A stretch of 64,000 nucleotides of DNA, taken from the NCBI RefSeq assembly GCF_013167215.1, contig NZ_JABJWY010000039.1, forward strand, positions 1 to 64,000, read 5' to 3'. Made by a program: the position numbers and the translations under genes. The notes under the pieces were generated by a model. The model did no database searches. It saw nothing but the letters and a program-made list of their open reading frames with translations, and had not been told where the DNA came from. This document shows, piece after piece, positions 18,368-27,042 of the stretch. This DNA comes from Sphingobacterium prati (GTDB lineage: Bacteria > Bacteroidota > Bacteroidia > Sphingobacteriales > Sphingobacteriaceae). Numbering within the stretch: position 1 is the first letter of the stretch; the number at the start of each line of letters is the position of its first letter.

Positions 18368-18375
18368 CAAAGTTA
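18368..18375 (-). promoter_or_regulatory. -7 promoter element of ispG
   Basis: The minus strand reads TAACTTTG, matching TAnnTTTG, with its G 8 nt from the ATG. This predicts a message with little or no 5' leader and rules out the upstream GTG. Confidence 0.6.
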
Positions 18376-18404
18376 GCTTTTATTGACTAAAAATTCGTTG
18401 TCAA

Positions 18405-19352
18405 TTAATATCTTCTAATTTTTATGGATGTAATCCCACCATTAATATCGAAATCAAACTTTTGTGCTGCAGCGTCGTAATTAGTGGATTTGACTAAGCC
18501 CTCAGTTTTTAAGAAATCACCCTCATAATCTGTGGACGATAATGCATTATCACTTGTGATACGGCATGCTGCATTTTTAGGAATTGCGATTTCGATGGAG
18601 GAGGCCCCGGCGTCCAGAGCGATCTTGGTCGTCGCTAAAGGTTGACCAAGTTTGAGTTTTAAACTTGTCGCTCCGGCGTCAACATCCAATAGCTCAATCT
18701 TATAAGCTGAAAGGTCCAAATTGGCATCAATTGCCCCGATATCAAAGTTCAGCTTCCATACAATATTTGGATTGAGTGCGATATGCGTATTGTTGTTTTT
18801 ACTGTTAAAATCTTTATCTTTAAATTTACCTTTTAAGTTAATATTGATCTTATCTGTAGATTCCCCACGCGTAGTCATACCTAGAAGATAATCATCAGAG
18901 GTATTGTAAGCGGTAAATATTGCAGAAGTTGTCGCGCTATCGTTCTTTAAAGACGTTGCTCCGAGATCGATGTCTAGCGATGCCCGTTGGATTTTATCGT
19001 CCAAAGGAACCTGTAGTTTTTGTGTTGTATACGCGGTCTTATCGTTTGGATCGTCCATATCTATATGTACGCCCTTATTTTTTAACAATTGCGTTAATAG
19101 TGGCTCTTTGGGAGTAGACAAACCAATATAAGTAAGAAATCCTAAGATGACTACGGTAGCACCGATAGCAATAAACTGCCCTATTTGTTGATCTTTAGGT
19201 ACCAACATACGTATTCCTGCAAGGACAATGAATAATGGCCAATATCGGAAAATTCCAACCCAATTGAAAGAAATGCTGTTAAGCTGGGATAATAATAAGA
19301 CAATTCCTATAAAGAGAATTGTAATTCCAGTTGTTATACGTTGTGTATTCAT
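18405..19352 (-). CDS. LiaF-like membrane protein with N-terminal helices and C-terminal beta domain
   Basis: This 315-residue protein starts with three or four closely spaced hydrophobic segments (ITILFIGIVLLLSQL, YWPLFIVLAGIRML, GATVVILGFLTYIGL), the arrangement of DUF5668/LiaF-like proteins. The remainder (about 90-315) is beta-rich with repeated DIDLGATSLK, DIGAIDANLDL, DVDAGATSLK and DAGASSIEI, consistent with a repetitive beta (toastrack-type) domain. In Firmicutes LiaF restrains a cell-envelope stress kinase; no such kinase is adjacent here, so function is only inferred. It lies 37 nt upstream of ispG on the same strand and has its own -7 box. Confidence 0.72.
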   Translation of the reverse strand: MNTQRITTGITILFIGIVLLLSQLNSISFNWVGIFRYWPLFIVLAGIRMLVPKDQQIGQFIAIGATVVILGFLTYIGLSTPKEPLLTQLLKNKGVHIDMDDPNDKTAYTTQKLQVPLDDKIQRASLDIDLGATSLKNDSATTSAIFTAYNTSDDYLLGMTTRGESTDKININLKGKFKDKDFNSKNNNTHIALNPNIVWKLNFDIGAIDANLDLSAYKIELLDVDAGATSLKLKLGQPLATTKIALDAGASSIEIAIPKNAACRITSDNALSSTDYEGDFLKTEGLVKSTNYDAAAQKFDFDINGGITSIKIRRY

Positions 19353-19377
19353 GACTAATTCCGTTTGTTATGTACCC

Positions 19378-19385
19378 CAAAAGTA
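19378..19385 (-). promoter_or_regulatory. -7 promoter element of the LiaF-like gene
   Basis: The minus strand reads TACTTTTG, matching TAnnTTTG, 25 nt upstream of the ATG at 19352. Confidence 0.55.
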
Positions 19386-19507
19386 AATCGCTTTGCTAGA
19401 CACAGTATGAAAGATTAGGCTATTATACATAAAAATTCGGTAAATGTGACGAAATGGTCGGTAAGTAATTTTAATTTTCTCCTACTTTTTAGGTTTTCGC
19501 TTGTTTA

Positions 19508-19515
19508 TATATTTG
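19508..19515 (+). promoter_or_regulatory. Candidate -7 promoter element of mlaEF
   Basis: TATATTTG matches TAnnTTTG and would give an 80-nt leader before the mlaE ATG at 19597. Confidence 0.45.
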
Positions 19516-19596
19516 GCGGAATTAATTACCTTTAGTGGATACGTGGGCCAAACATAAAGTTTGGTGCTTGTAATACATAGAATTTAAATTGATAAT

Positions 19597-20331
19597 ATGA
19601 TTTTTCATCACATTGGTGCTTATCTTATACTGCTCAAGTCAGTCTTTAAAAGACCAGAGAAAGGGCGTATCTATTGGAAGGAGACCATACTGACCATGAC
19701 CGATATTGGAATAGGATCTTTGGGACTTATTGTGATCATTTCAACTTTTATTGGAGCGGTAATGACGATGCAGATCGCTTTTCAGATGGTTTCTGATCTT
19801 ATTCCCAATTCGATTATTGGTTCTATTAATAGGGATTCAAATATTTTAGAGTTAGGGCCTACGATTTCGGGATTGGTATTGATGGGGAAAATTGGCTCGT
19901 CGATTTCTTCCCAAATTGGTTCAATGCGCGTGACCGAGCAGATTGATGCCTTGGAGATTATGGGCATCAATGCTCCAGGATATCTCATCCTGCCTAAAAT
20001 ATTAGCCGGAGTGACTATGATTCCTATGTTGGTTATTATCGCGATCGTATGTGCATTAGTGGGGGGGCTATTGGGGGGCTCATTATCTGGGGCTGTAACA
20101 CCTGCAGATTATATTTTAGGTATTCAAGATAATTTTAATGGCTTTACCGTCACCGTAGCGCTCGTAAAAGCTGTTGTGTTCGGTTTTATCATTACGTCAG
20201 TATCGGCGTATAAGGGATATAAAGTGAAAGGTGGGGCGCTCGAGGTAGGGCAAGCGAGTACCGAAGCCGTCGTGGTGGGCTGTATTACCATCCTAGCAGC
20301 GGATTACGTAATTACAGCATTAATGCTTTAA
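19597..20331 (+). CDS. mlaE: MlaE-family lipid ABC transporter permease
   Basis: This 244-residue inner-membrane protein is the permease of an MCE-type phospholipid transport system, which moves lipids between the membranes to keep outer-membrane asymmetry. Five to six hydrophobic segments are visible. The GPTISGLVLMGKIGSSISSQ stretch and the EQIDALEIMGINAPGYLILP coupling motif are diagnostic for the family. The ATPase gene follows after 9 nt. Length is normal. Confidence 0.92.
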   Translation: MIFHHIGAYLILLKSVFKRPEKGRIYWKETILTMTDIGIGSLGLIVIISTFIGAVMTMQIAFQMVSDLIPNSIIGSINRDSNILELGPTISGLVLMGKIGSSISSQIGSMRVTEQIDALEIMGINAPGYLILPKILAGVTMIPMLVIIAIVCALVGGLLGGSLSGAVTPADYILGIQDNFNGFTVTVALVKAVVFGFIITSVSAYKGYKVKGGALEVGQASTEAVVVGCITILAADYVITALML

Positions 20332-20340
20332 AAAAATCCT

Positions 20341-21099
20341 ATGATTCAAATTGAAAATATAAACAAATCTTTTGGTGATAACCATGTTTTGAAGGGAATT
20401 AGCGCTAATTTTGAACCCGGGAAAGTGAGTTTAATTATTGGTGGCTCCGGTTCGGGGAAAAGTACCTTATTAAAATGTATTGTTGGATTACACCATCCAG
20501 AAAAGGGAAAGGTATTGTTTGATCAAACGGATTTCACCCGGATGAATTTTGAAGAGCGCGTACCAATCCGTAAAGAAATCGGTATGCTTTTTCAAAATTC
20601 AGCCTTGTTCGATTCAATGACGGTAGAGCAGAATATCATGTTCTCCTTGGATATGTTTACTGATATGTCCAAATCGGAGAAATTAGATCGTGCGAACCAT
20701 TGTTTGGAGCAGGTTAACCTAGAAGGACGAAATAAGTTATATCCTGCAGAGTTATCTGGGGGAATGAAAAAACGGGTTGGCATTGCGCGTGCAATCAGTA
20801 TGAATCCAAAATATCTTTTCTGTGATGAACCCAATTCGGGTCTAGATCCCGAAACTTCTATTGTAATTGATGAATTGGTATTTAAAATTACCCAAGAATT
20901 AAAGTGCACAACGGTCGTTGTTACCCATGATATGAATTCTGTTATGGGAATCGGTGAGTATATTTTGTTTTTATATCAGGGACAGAAATTTTGGGAGGGA
21001 TCCAATAAGGATATGATGCGATCAGATGTTGAGGAATTAAATAATTTTGTATTCGCGAGCCCGTTGATGAAAAGTGCCAAAGCCTCTATGGGGCAATAA
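20341..21099 (+). CDS. mlaF: MlaF-family ABC transporter ATP-binding protein
   Basis: This 252-residue ATPase powers the MlaE permease. Motifs in order: Walker A GGSGSGKST (about 37-45), Q-loop LFQNSALFDSMTVEQN, signature LSGGMKKRVGIARA, Walker B YLFCDEPNSGLDP and the H-loop VVTHDMNS. The GLDPETS variant and the signature with MKKR are typical of MlaF rather than of drug exporters. The MCE-domain gene (mlaD), which commonly follows, is not here; the next 180 bp hold a palindrome and then an rRNA methyltransferase. Confidence 0.92.
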   Translation: MIQIENINKSFGDNHVLKGISANFEPGKVSLIIGGSGSGKSTLLKCIVGLHHPEKGKVLFDQTDFTRMNFEERVPIRKEIGMLFQNSALFDSMTVEQNIMFSLDMFTDMSKSEKLDRANHCLEQVNLEGRNKLYPAELSGGMKKRVGIARAISMNPKYLFCDEPNSGLDPETSIVIDELVFKITQELKCTTVVVTHDMNSVMGIGEYILFLYQGQKFWEGSNKDMMRSDVEELNNFVFASPLMKSAKASMGQ

Positions 21100-21230
21100 A
21101 AGATTAATTGATACACCTTATTTAAATCTGGATTAGACTGTTGATGTCTTGGGACGTCGTGAAGCTATTTGATTATATGTTTTTTCCCTTTTTTAATGTG
21201 TGGGATTCTATTTCTACGGAGGATGAGTGT

Positions 21231-21263
21231 ACGCTAAATTTCAATATAAAAGAAATTTAGCGT
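21231..21263. promoter_or_regulatory. 12-bp perfect inverted repeat abutting a -7 box
   Basis: ACGCTAAATTTC and its exact complement GAAATTTAGCGT flank a 9-nt spacer. The last base is the first base of the -7 box TAGTTTTG (21263-21270), so the repeat covers the -33 to spacer region of the following promoter. It could be an operator, or an RNA hairpin ending mlaF transcription; the latter lacks a good U-tract. Confidence 0.6.
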
Positions 21264-21270
21264 AGTTTTG
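21263..21270 (+). promoter_or_regulatory. -7 promoter element of the RlmI-like methyltransferase gene
   Basis: TAGTTTTG matches TAnnTTTG, with its G 10 nt before the TTG codon at 21281 and 16 nt before the one at 21287. Confidence 0.5.
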
Positions 21271-21280
21271 TCGGAAAATT

Positions 21281-22186
21281 TTGATTTTGGCAACAACGAA
21301 TATACAACTATTGACCCCACAACACTGGAAAGACTATGAGCTCATTGACTGTGGTGATTTTGAAAAATTAGAACGCTTTGGCGATCTAATATTAATTAGA
21401 CCAGAACCACAAGCTGTATGGCCCAAAGCTTTAAGCGATGCAGAATGGAACAAACGATATCATATTAAATTTAAGGGGCGCTCAGCTACTTCCGGAGAAT
21501 GGTTGAAAAAAAATCCGAAAATCCAGGACCGTTGGCATATCCAATATAAAAACGACGATGTCGCAATCAAATTTAGATTAGGGCTTACCTCGTTTAAGCA
21601 TGTTGGGATATTTCCTGAACAAGCTGTCAATTGGGATTATATCTCGGAATCTGTCCGTTCGTTTAAGACAGAGAAACCCAAAGTCTTAAACCTTTTTGCT
21701 TATACGGGTGGGGCTTCATTAATAGCCAAGGCCGCTGGAGCAGATACGACACATGTCGATTCGATAAAACAAGTGGTTACCTGGGCCAATGAAAATATGG
21801 AGATTTCCAATCTGGATAATATTCGTTGGGTGGTTGAAGACGCATTGAAATTTGTAAAACGTGAGCTGAAACGTGGAAATACGTATAATGGTATTATTTT
21901 GGATCCACCAGCATACGGACATGGACCAAAAGGAGAAAAGTGGAAGCTCGAAGACCATATTATGGAAATGATGACTGAGGTTGTTCAATTGTTGGATCCC
22001 AAAGAACATTTCTTGATCTTAAATACGTATTCATTGGGTTTCTCTTCGGTCATTGTTGAGAATTTAATCAAAACAGCCTTTCCAAAGGTAGAAAATTTAG
22101 AAATTGGAGAGCTTTTTCTGCAGGCTACCGCGGGACCAAAACTGCCATTGGGTGTTTTCGGGAAATTCCGTAAAACTGCGCAATAA
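21281..22186 (+). CDS. Class I SAM-dependent rRNA methyltransferase (RlmI/RlmL C-terminal type)
   Basis: This protein of about 300 residues matches the Rossmann methyltransferase domain of RlmI/RlmK, which methylates cytosine or guanine of 23S rRNA. The SAM site reads VLNLFAYTGGASLIAKAAGA (about 132-151) and the catalytic DPPAYGHGPKGE follows at about 208. It lacks the N-terminal PUA domain of RlmI and has an unrelated ~90-residue N-terminal part. There is no ATG near the 5' end: an in-frame stop lies at 21263-21265, and the possible starts are TTG at 21281 or TTG at 21287. The second gives MATTNIQLL and I consider it slightly more likely. Confidence 0.82.
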   Translation: MILATTNIQLLTPQHWKDYELIDCGDFEKLERFGDLILIRPEPQAVWPKALSDAEWNKRYHIKFKGRSATSGEWLKKNPKIQDRWHIQYKNDDVAIKFRLGLTSFKHVGIFPEQAVNWDYISESVRSFKTEKPKVLNLFAYTGGASLIAKAAGADTTHVDSIKQVVTWANENMEISNLDNIRWVVEDALKFVKRELKRGNTYNGIILDPPAYGHGPKGEKWKLEDHIMEMMTEVVQLLDPKEHFLILNTYSLGFSSVIVENLIKTAFPKVENLEIGELFLQATAGPKLPLGVFGKFRKTAQ

Positions 22187-22222
22187 TTCTTACCGTTGAA
22201 ATTGCGCTTAAAGTTATTAATG

Positions 22223-22264
22223 TAAACGCGGGACATCAAATGGATGCCCCGCGTTTATTTTTTG
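22223..22264. terminator. Intrinsic terminator between convergent genes
   Basis: A GC-rich stem (TAAACGCGGG with CCCGCGTTTA), interrupted by an A/C mismatch and extended by CATC/GATG, is followed by TTTATTTTTTG. It ends the methyltransferase gene and lies just past the end of the convergent gene. Confidence 0.8.
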
Positions 22265-22279
22265 CGGCCAATAACAGCT

Positions 22280-24058
22280 TCATATAGAAATGTTATTTAA
22301 ACGTATGGTCGCCATTTCCAGCTGAAAGGGCATCGTTTGCGCGATACTTTTAGGTAGGGATAAGGGCTGTTGTTGTAGTTTCCAATAGTAATCTATTCCT
22401 GCCTCTAATTGAGCCTTGAATTTGGTCACATATTTTATTTTTTTATCATTGAACTGACCTTTATTGTCCGTGATATATTTTTGGATATAATCAATGTAGA
22501 GATTTAATTCATTGATCAGCACAAAGGGTCTATCAGCGTGCGTTAAGATAGATAACCGGCCGTAAATATGATCAACCATCTGTTTTAAGGAATATTGTTT
22601 TCTGAACCAGAACAGATTTGGGCCGGGGCAAATAGAAACAGCCGTCTGCTCTTTATTTTGTTGAATGTTGTATTTGAGGTAAGCCGGAGCAGCGAGTCCT
22701 TCACAGAGACAGGTCTTTTCGGTGATGCTATCGAATGCCTTGTTATACTCTTCAGCTGGCAATATTTGTTGTTGTAACTCTTGGATTTTTTGATGCTGGT
22801 AAGCACGCGAAGCTGTACAAATCGGTTTCTCTCCAAACTCTTTGTTGGCAATGAGGTATTTCTTTTTGCATGGACTTCCTGGCCTTCCTTTTTGGATGCG
22901 TTCTAATCGTAGCTTTTCAGCACTACTTGGTCTAAAATTATTAAATGGTACGCCTAAAGGCGATGCTCCACTACAATAGAAATCTGTTTTTGTAGCGTTT
23001 TCCAAAGCTGTTAATGTTTCCTTGTCAACAGTAGTAGCTTCCGGAACCATTAGAAATGGCGAACCCCAGCCTACGGCATCAAATTCATAGTAATCCAATA
23101 GAAATTGATGTTCCGTAGCAGTACCTACTCCGCCCTGTACGGTATATCTGATCTGGGGCGAAATGGTTAGCTGTATTTTTTGCGTTGCCCAATAGTCCTG
23201 ATAAATGGTAAAGAGTTCTCTTTGTAATTGCTCTTTTTTCTCTTTAAATTCTTCTAGGATGGGCCCCAATAGAAAACCATCGGTTGCGAAAGCATGCCCA
23301 CCACAATTCAATCCAGACTCTACACGGAATTCAGATACCCAAACGCCTCTTTTTGCGAGGTATTTAGCCTGGATAAGGGACGATCTAAAATCACTGACTT
23401 TTAAAACGACTTTCTTATCAAAAGTGCTGTCGCCTTTTGGGAAAAATACAGGTATTTCAGCAAGATAGGCGTATAAATGTGGGTTCATTCCCGCGGAGAG
23501 AATGACGGATGAATGTAGCGTTGAATTGGCGAATCCGCGTAGCGCAGCCAGTGCATCAGCGTATTTTTGGTCTAAGGCGACCCCATTTTTGAAATTTAGT
23601 TTATCGACCTTGGACATGATATTAACATCGATCTCACCGGGCTTTACATAGGTGGTCAATAAATCCTGAAGCTGCTTTTTGATTAGGGGGTTGGTTTCAA
23701 TTTGCATGGCATGATAGATCGGCCTGGCCGGATGAGACTCCGGTAATAACTCAAAATATCCGGTCAATTCAGAATCTTCGGTAAACGATTGCTGCTTTAG
23801 CTTTTCTACCTGGCCGTCCACCAAGGTTTTGACGAGATTGAGATAAGCTGTGATTCGGTTAGCCCTATAATCTTGTTCGTTACTGTGAACCGGATGATAG
23901 GTTATTTGGTTTAATTTGCAGTAATACGCCCGGATGCGCTCGATGAGCTCATCGTCTACAATAGACATGACCGTTGAGATCCCATAACGGGCAACCTTGA
24001 TTGCCGAGTCGATTGAAAAGGCAAGTCCTAATACAGGGATATGAAAAGTGTGCGTCAT
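22280..24058 (-). CDS. Uncharacterised nitronate-monooxygenase/FabK-like protein with Cys-rich C-terminal region
   Basis: I do not recognise a named family for this 592-residue protein. Several patterns match FMN-dependent TIM-barrel enzymes of the 2-nitropropane dioxygenase/FabK/PfaD group. These are the N-terminal IPVLGLAFSIDSAIKVARYG, GGHAFATDG at 253-261, QGGVGTATEHQFLLDYY at 309-325 and DAVGWGSPFLMVPEA at 327-341, the last resembling the GAdaVqmGTaFl signature. After the barrel comes a region with Cys at 362, 397, 414, 450, 452 and 477, which could bind metal or an Fe-S cluster. That part resembles nothing I can name. It is monocistronic, upstream of the convergent methyltransferase. A redox or acyl-chain reductase role is only an inference. 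Confidence 0.6.
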   Translation of the reverse strand: MTHTFHIPVLGLAFSIDSAIKVARYGISTVMSIVDDELIERIRAYYCKLNQITYHPVHSNEQDYRANRITAYLNLVKTLVDGQVEKLKQQSFTEDSELTGYFELLPESHPARPIYHAMQIETNPLIKKQLQDLLTTYVKPGEIDVNIMSKVDKLNFKNGVALDQKYADALAALRGFANSTLHSSVILSAGMNPHLYAYLAEIPVFFPKGDSTFDKKVVLKVSDFRSSLIQAKYLAKRGVWVSEFRVESGLNCGGHAFATDGFLLGPILEEFKEKKEQLQRELFTIYQDYWATQKIQLTISPQIRYTVQGGVGTATEHQFLLDYYEFDAVGWGSPFLMVPEATTVDKETLTALENATKTDFYCSGASPLGVPFNNFRPSSAEKLRLERIQKGRPGSPCKKKYLIANKEFGEKPICTASRAYQHQKIQELQQQILPAEEYNKAFDSITEKTCLCEGLAAPAYLKYNIQQNKEQTAVSICPGPNLFWFRKQYSLKQMVDHIYGRLSILTHADRPFVLINELNLYIDYIQKYITDNKGQFNDKKIKYVTKFKAQLEAGIDYYWKLQQQPLSLPKSIAQTMPFQLEMATIRLNNISI

Positions 24059-24142
24059 TCTTAAATAATTCTTTTACGAAATAATCAAGAATAACGCGAT
24101 TAAAAAATAACGACTACAGGGCTAAAGTGATGATTGTGATCA

Positions 24143-24985
24143 CTATTCAAATACAATGGTTTTATAGTCGTTGAGCATAACACGGTCTTCGCTCAATAGA
24201 CGGATGGCTCTGCTTAAAACTGCTCTTTCAATTTCTTTTCCTGCAGTTACCATGTCTTTAACGGTGTAATTATGATTGACGTGGCGCACATCTTGAACAA
24301 TGATAGGCCCTTCATCCAATTGGTCGGTGACAAAGTGAGCTGTTGCACCAATGATTTTTACACCTCGTGAATGTGCCTGCTTGTAGGGATTCGCACCAAT
24401 AAATGCAGGTAGAAATGAATGATGGATATTGACCAGCTTATTTTCGAATGTCGCAACAAATAGCGGGGAGAGGATACGCATAAATTTGGCTAGAATGATA
24501 TAATCAAAAGTGTATTGTTTGATTTGCGCAATCAACTGGTTTTCAAAATCTTCTTTCGACAGGTCTTCATGTGAAATACAATGAAATGGAATCTCAAATT
24601 TATCCGTAAACGAACGTAGGGTATCATAATTACCGATGACTGCCTGTACTTCTGCACCCCAGGTTTCAAAATGTTGCCGAACGAGGATATCTGCCAGGCA
24701 ATGGTGTTCTTTGGTGACAAGGACAACAATTTTCTTTCGATTGCTAGGATTAACTTGAATCTGAGCGGAGGGGGGAAGCACTTCGGCCAAGGAATTGGAG
24801 AGCTGTGTCTGGTCTGGAAATAAACCGTTGCAGACAACACGAACAAAGAATTTATTCGCTTCTTCATCAACATACTCCCGCATCGTAATGATATTAAGCT
24901 GATATTTTGCTAGTGTATTGGAAATATTGGCTACCAATCCAACGGCATCTTGACATTGGATCAGAATTAAGGTTTGGTTTTGCAT
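24143..24985 (-). CDS. purU: Formyltetrahydrofolate deformylase
   Basis: This 280-residue enzyme hydrolyses 10-formyl-THF to formate and THF, balancing one-carbon pools. An N-terminal ACT domain (about 1-80, LILIQCQDAVGLVANISNTL) is followed by a formyltransferase-type domain with VLVTKEHHCLADIL, NIHHSFLPAFIGANPYKQAH and GATAHFVTDQLDEGPII, which carries the catalytic Asn, His and Asp. The open frame extends to a TTG at 25006, but that lies inside the parE terminator, so the ATG at 24985 (MQNQTLILIQ) is the start. It lies downstream of parE on the same strand but behind a terminator. Confidence 0.93.
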   Translation of the reverse strand: MQNQTLILIQCQDAVGLVANISNTLAKYQLNIITMREYVDEEANKFFVRVVCNGLFPDQTQLSNSLAEVLPPSAQIQVNPSNRKKIVVLVTKEHHCLADILVRQHFETWGAEVQAVIGNYDTLRSFTDKFEIPFHCISHEDLSKEDFENQLIAQIKQYTFDYIILAKFMRILSPLFVATFENKLVNIHHSFLPAFIGANPYKQAHSRGVKIIGATAHFVTDQLDEGPIIVQDVRHVNHNYTVKDMVTAGKEIERAVLSRAIRLLSEDRVMLNDYKTIVFE

Positions 24986-25004
24986 GAAATTGGTCGTAGG
25001 TTGC

Positions 25005-25036
25005 AAAAAAGCGGGTTAATTTAACCCGCTTTTTTT
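25005..25036 (-). terminator. Intrinsic terminator of parE
   Basis: AAAAAAGCGGGTT pairs with AACCCGCTTTTTT around an AATTT loop and overlaps the last codons of parE. It separates parE from purU. Confidence 0.85.
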
Positions 25037-26874
25037 GTTAGTTCTTCTTCAAGGTCTACTTCTACACGTAGATTTTCGACAATATGCTTTTGTCGGTCCG
25101 GTGTATTTTTACCCATGTAGTATTCTAATAATTGTTGAATCTTATTGTCTTTTGATAAAATGACGGGGTCAAGACGGATATCTTTTCCGATAAAGAGGCC
25201 AAACTCGGATGGTGATATTTCACCTAACCCTTTAAATCGAGTGATCTCAGGCTTCGCCCCTAGTTTTGCAATCGCTTTTTGTCTTTCTTCATCGGAGTAG
25301 CAATAGATCGTCTCCTTTTTGTTTCGCACCCTAAATAATGGTGTTTGGAGGATAGATACATGTCCTGCTTTGACCAGATCGGGGAAAAATTGTAAGAAAA
25401 ACGTCAATAATAGCAGACGGATGTGCATTCCATCAACATCGGCATCGGTAGCGATAACGATATTATTATAACGTAGTCCATCTAGTCCATCTTCAATATT
25501 GAGCGCATGTTGTAAGAGATTAAACTCTTCATTTTCATAAACGATTTTTTTAGACATGCCATAAGAATTTAGTGGTTTTCCTTTTAAACTGAAAACCGCT
25601 TGTGTTTGCACATCGCGTGATTTGGTGATTGAACCTGATGCTGAATCACCTTCGGTTATGAAAAGCGTAGTTTCCTGGTTGCGTTCGTTTTTATCGCTGA
25701 AATGGACTTTACAATCACGTAATTTTCGGTTGTGTAAAGATGCTTTTTTAGCTCTTTCATTCGCTAATTTTTTGATTCCTGCAATATCCTTACGTTCCCG
25801 CTCAGATTGAAGAATACGTTTTTGAAGTGCATCCGCTGTACTTGGATTTTTATGCAAGTAATCATCCAGCGCTTTTTTGACAAAGTCATTAATGAACCCT
25901 CTTACAGTAGGGCCTTCGGGACCTACACTCTGGGAACCCAGTTTTGTTTTTGTTTGGGATTCGAAAACCGGCTCCTGCACTTTGATAGCGATAGCACCAA
26001 TAATTGAGGATCGAATATCCGATGCGTCAAATTCTTTTTTGTAGAATTCACGGATTGTTTTTACAAGAGCCTCACGAAATGCTGCTTGATGTGTTCCCCC
26101 TTGGGTCGTGTGTTGACCATTTACAAAGGAATAATATTCTTCACCATACTGTTGCCCGTGAGTCATTGCAATCTCGATATCATCTCCACGCAGGTGAATG
26201 ATTGGATAGCGCATGGATTCGGCATCAATATTCCTTTCTAATAAATCTTTTAATCCATTCTCAGAAATAAACTTCTGTCCATTAAAGTTAATGGTAAGAC
26301 CTGAGTTTAGAAAAACATAGTTCCAGATCATATTCTCTACAAATTCGGAACGGTATTTGTAATTTCTGAAAATAGAATCGTCTGGATAGAAGGTTACGGA
26401 TGTACCATTCCGTTGTGTAGTGTCTTTCTGTTCGTCATTCACCAATTCTCCTTTGGAAAACTGCGCAATACGTGTTATATTTTGACGGTATGACTGTACC
26501 GTAAACTGGCTGGATAATGCATTGACTGCTTTTGTACCCACACCATTTAATCCAACAGATTTTTGAAAGGCTTTGCTGTCATATTTACCACCTGTATTGA
26601 TCTTGGAAACTACATCTACGACAGATCCAATTGGAATTCCCCGGCCATAATCGCGTACTGAAACTTTGTTTTCGTTTACGGTGATATCAATGGTTTTACC
26701 GGCGCCCATCACAAACTCATCAATCGAGTTGTCGACAACTTCTTTCAATAAAACATAGATGCCATCATCGTAGGCCGAACCGTCCCCCAACTTTCCTATG
26801 TACATTCCCGGACGAAGGCGGATATGCTCTTTCCAATCCAGGGACCTAATACTGTCTTCGTTATATGTACTCAT
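25021..26874 (-). CDS. parE: DNA topoisomerase IV subunit B
   Basis: This 617-residue type IIA topoisomerase ATPase subunit pairs with ParC to decatenate chromosomes. The GHKL ATPase has EVVDNSIDEFVMG and DYGRGIPIG, followed by the GVGTKAVNALS lid. The transducer domain spans about 220-390. The TOPRIM domain shows ITEGDSASGS and the ATDADVDGMHIRLLLL metal site. KKIVYENEEFNLL is characteristic of the Bacteroidota ParE branch rather than GyrB. The partner parC is not in the window. The -7 box is at 26898-26905. Confidence 0.92.
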   Translation of the reverse strand: MSTYNEDSIRSLDWKEHIRLRPGMYIGKLGDGSAYDDGIYVLLKEVVDNSIDEFVMGAGKTIDITVNENKVSVRDYGRGIPIGSVVDVVSKINTGGKYDSKAFQKSVGLNGVGTKAVNALSSQFTVQSYRQNITRIAQFSKGELVNDEQKDTTQRNGTSVTFYPDDSIFRNYKYRSEFVENMIWNYVFLNSGLTINFNGQKFISENGLKDLLERNIDAESMRYPIIHLRGDDIEIAMTHGQQYGEEYYSFVNGQHTTQGGTHQAAFREALVKTIREFYKKEFDASDIRSSIIGAIAIKVQEPVFESQTKTKLGSQSVGPEGPTVRGFINDFVKKALDDYLHKNPSTADALQKRILQSERERKDIAGIKKLANERAKKASLHNRKLRDCKVHFSDKNERNQETTLFITEGDSASGSITKSRDVQTQAVFSLKGKPLNSYGMSKKIVYENEEFNLLQHALNIEDGLDGLRYNNIVIATDADVDGMHIRLLLLTFFLQFFPDLVKAGHVSILQTPLFRVRNKKETIYCYSDEERQKAIAKLGAKPEITRFKGLGEISPSEFGLFIGKDIRLDPVILSKDNKIQQLLEYYMGKNTPDRQKHIVENLRVEVDLEEELTKKAG

Positions 26875-26897
26875 AAATTTATGTAGAACTTAGCTAA

Positions 26898-26905
26898 CAA
26901 AAGTA
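26898..26905 (-). promoter_or_regulatory. -7 promoter element of parE
   Basis: The minus strand reads TACTTTTG, matching TAnnTTTG, 23 nt upstream of the parE ATG at 26874. Confidence 0.55.
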
Positions 26906-27042
26906 TAAAAAATAAACCACGATTTGTAGTATGGAAGACTAAATTTTTTAGATATTGGCTGGTTTTGATAATATTCAGAAAATTGCTGGATTTCCGGGGA
27001 AATGTTTACATTTAATGTAAGTAATTGTAAAGCGAAATATTT

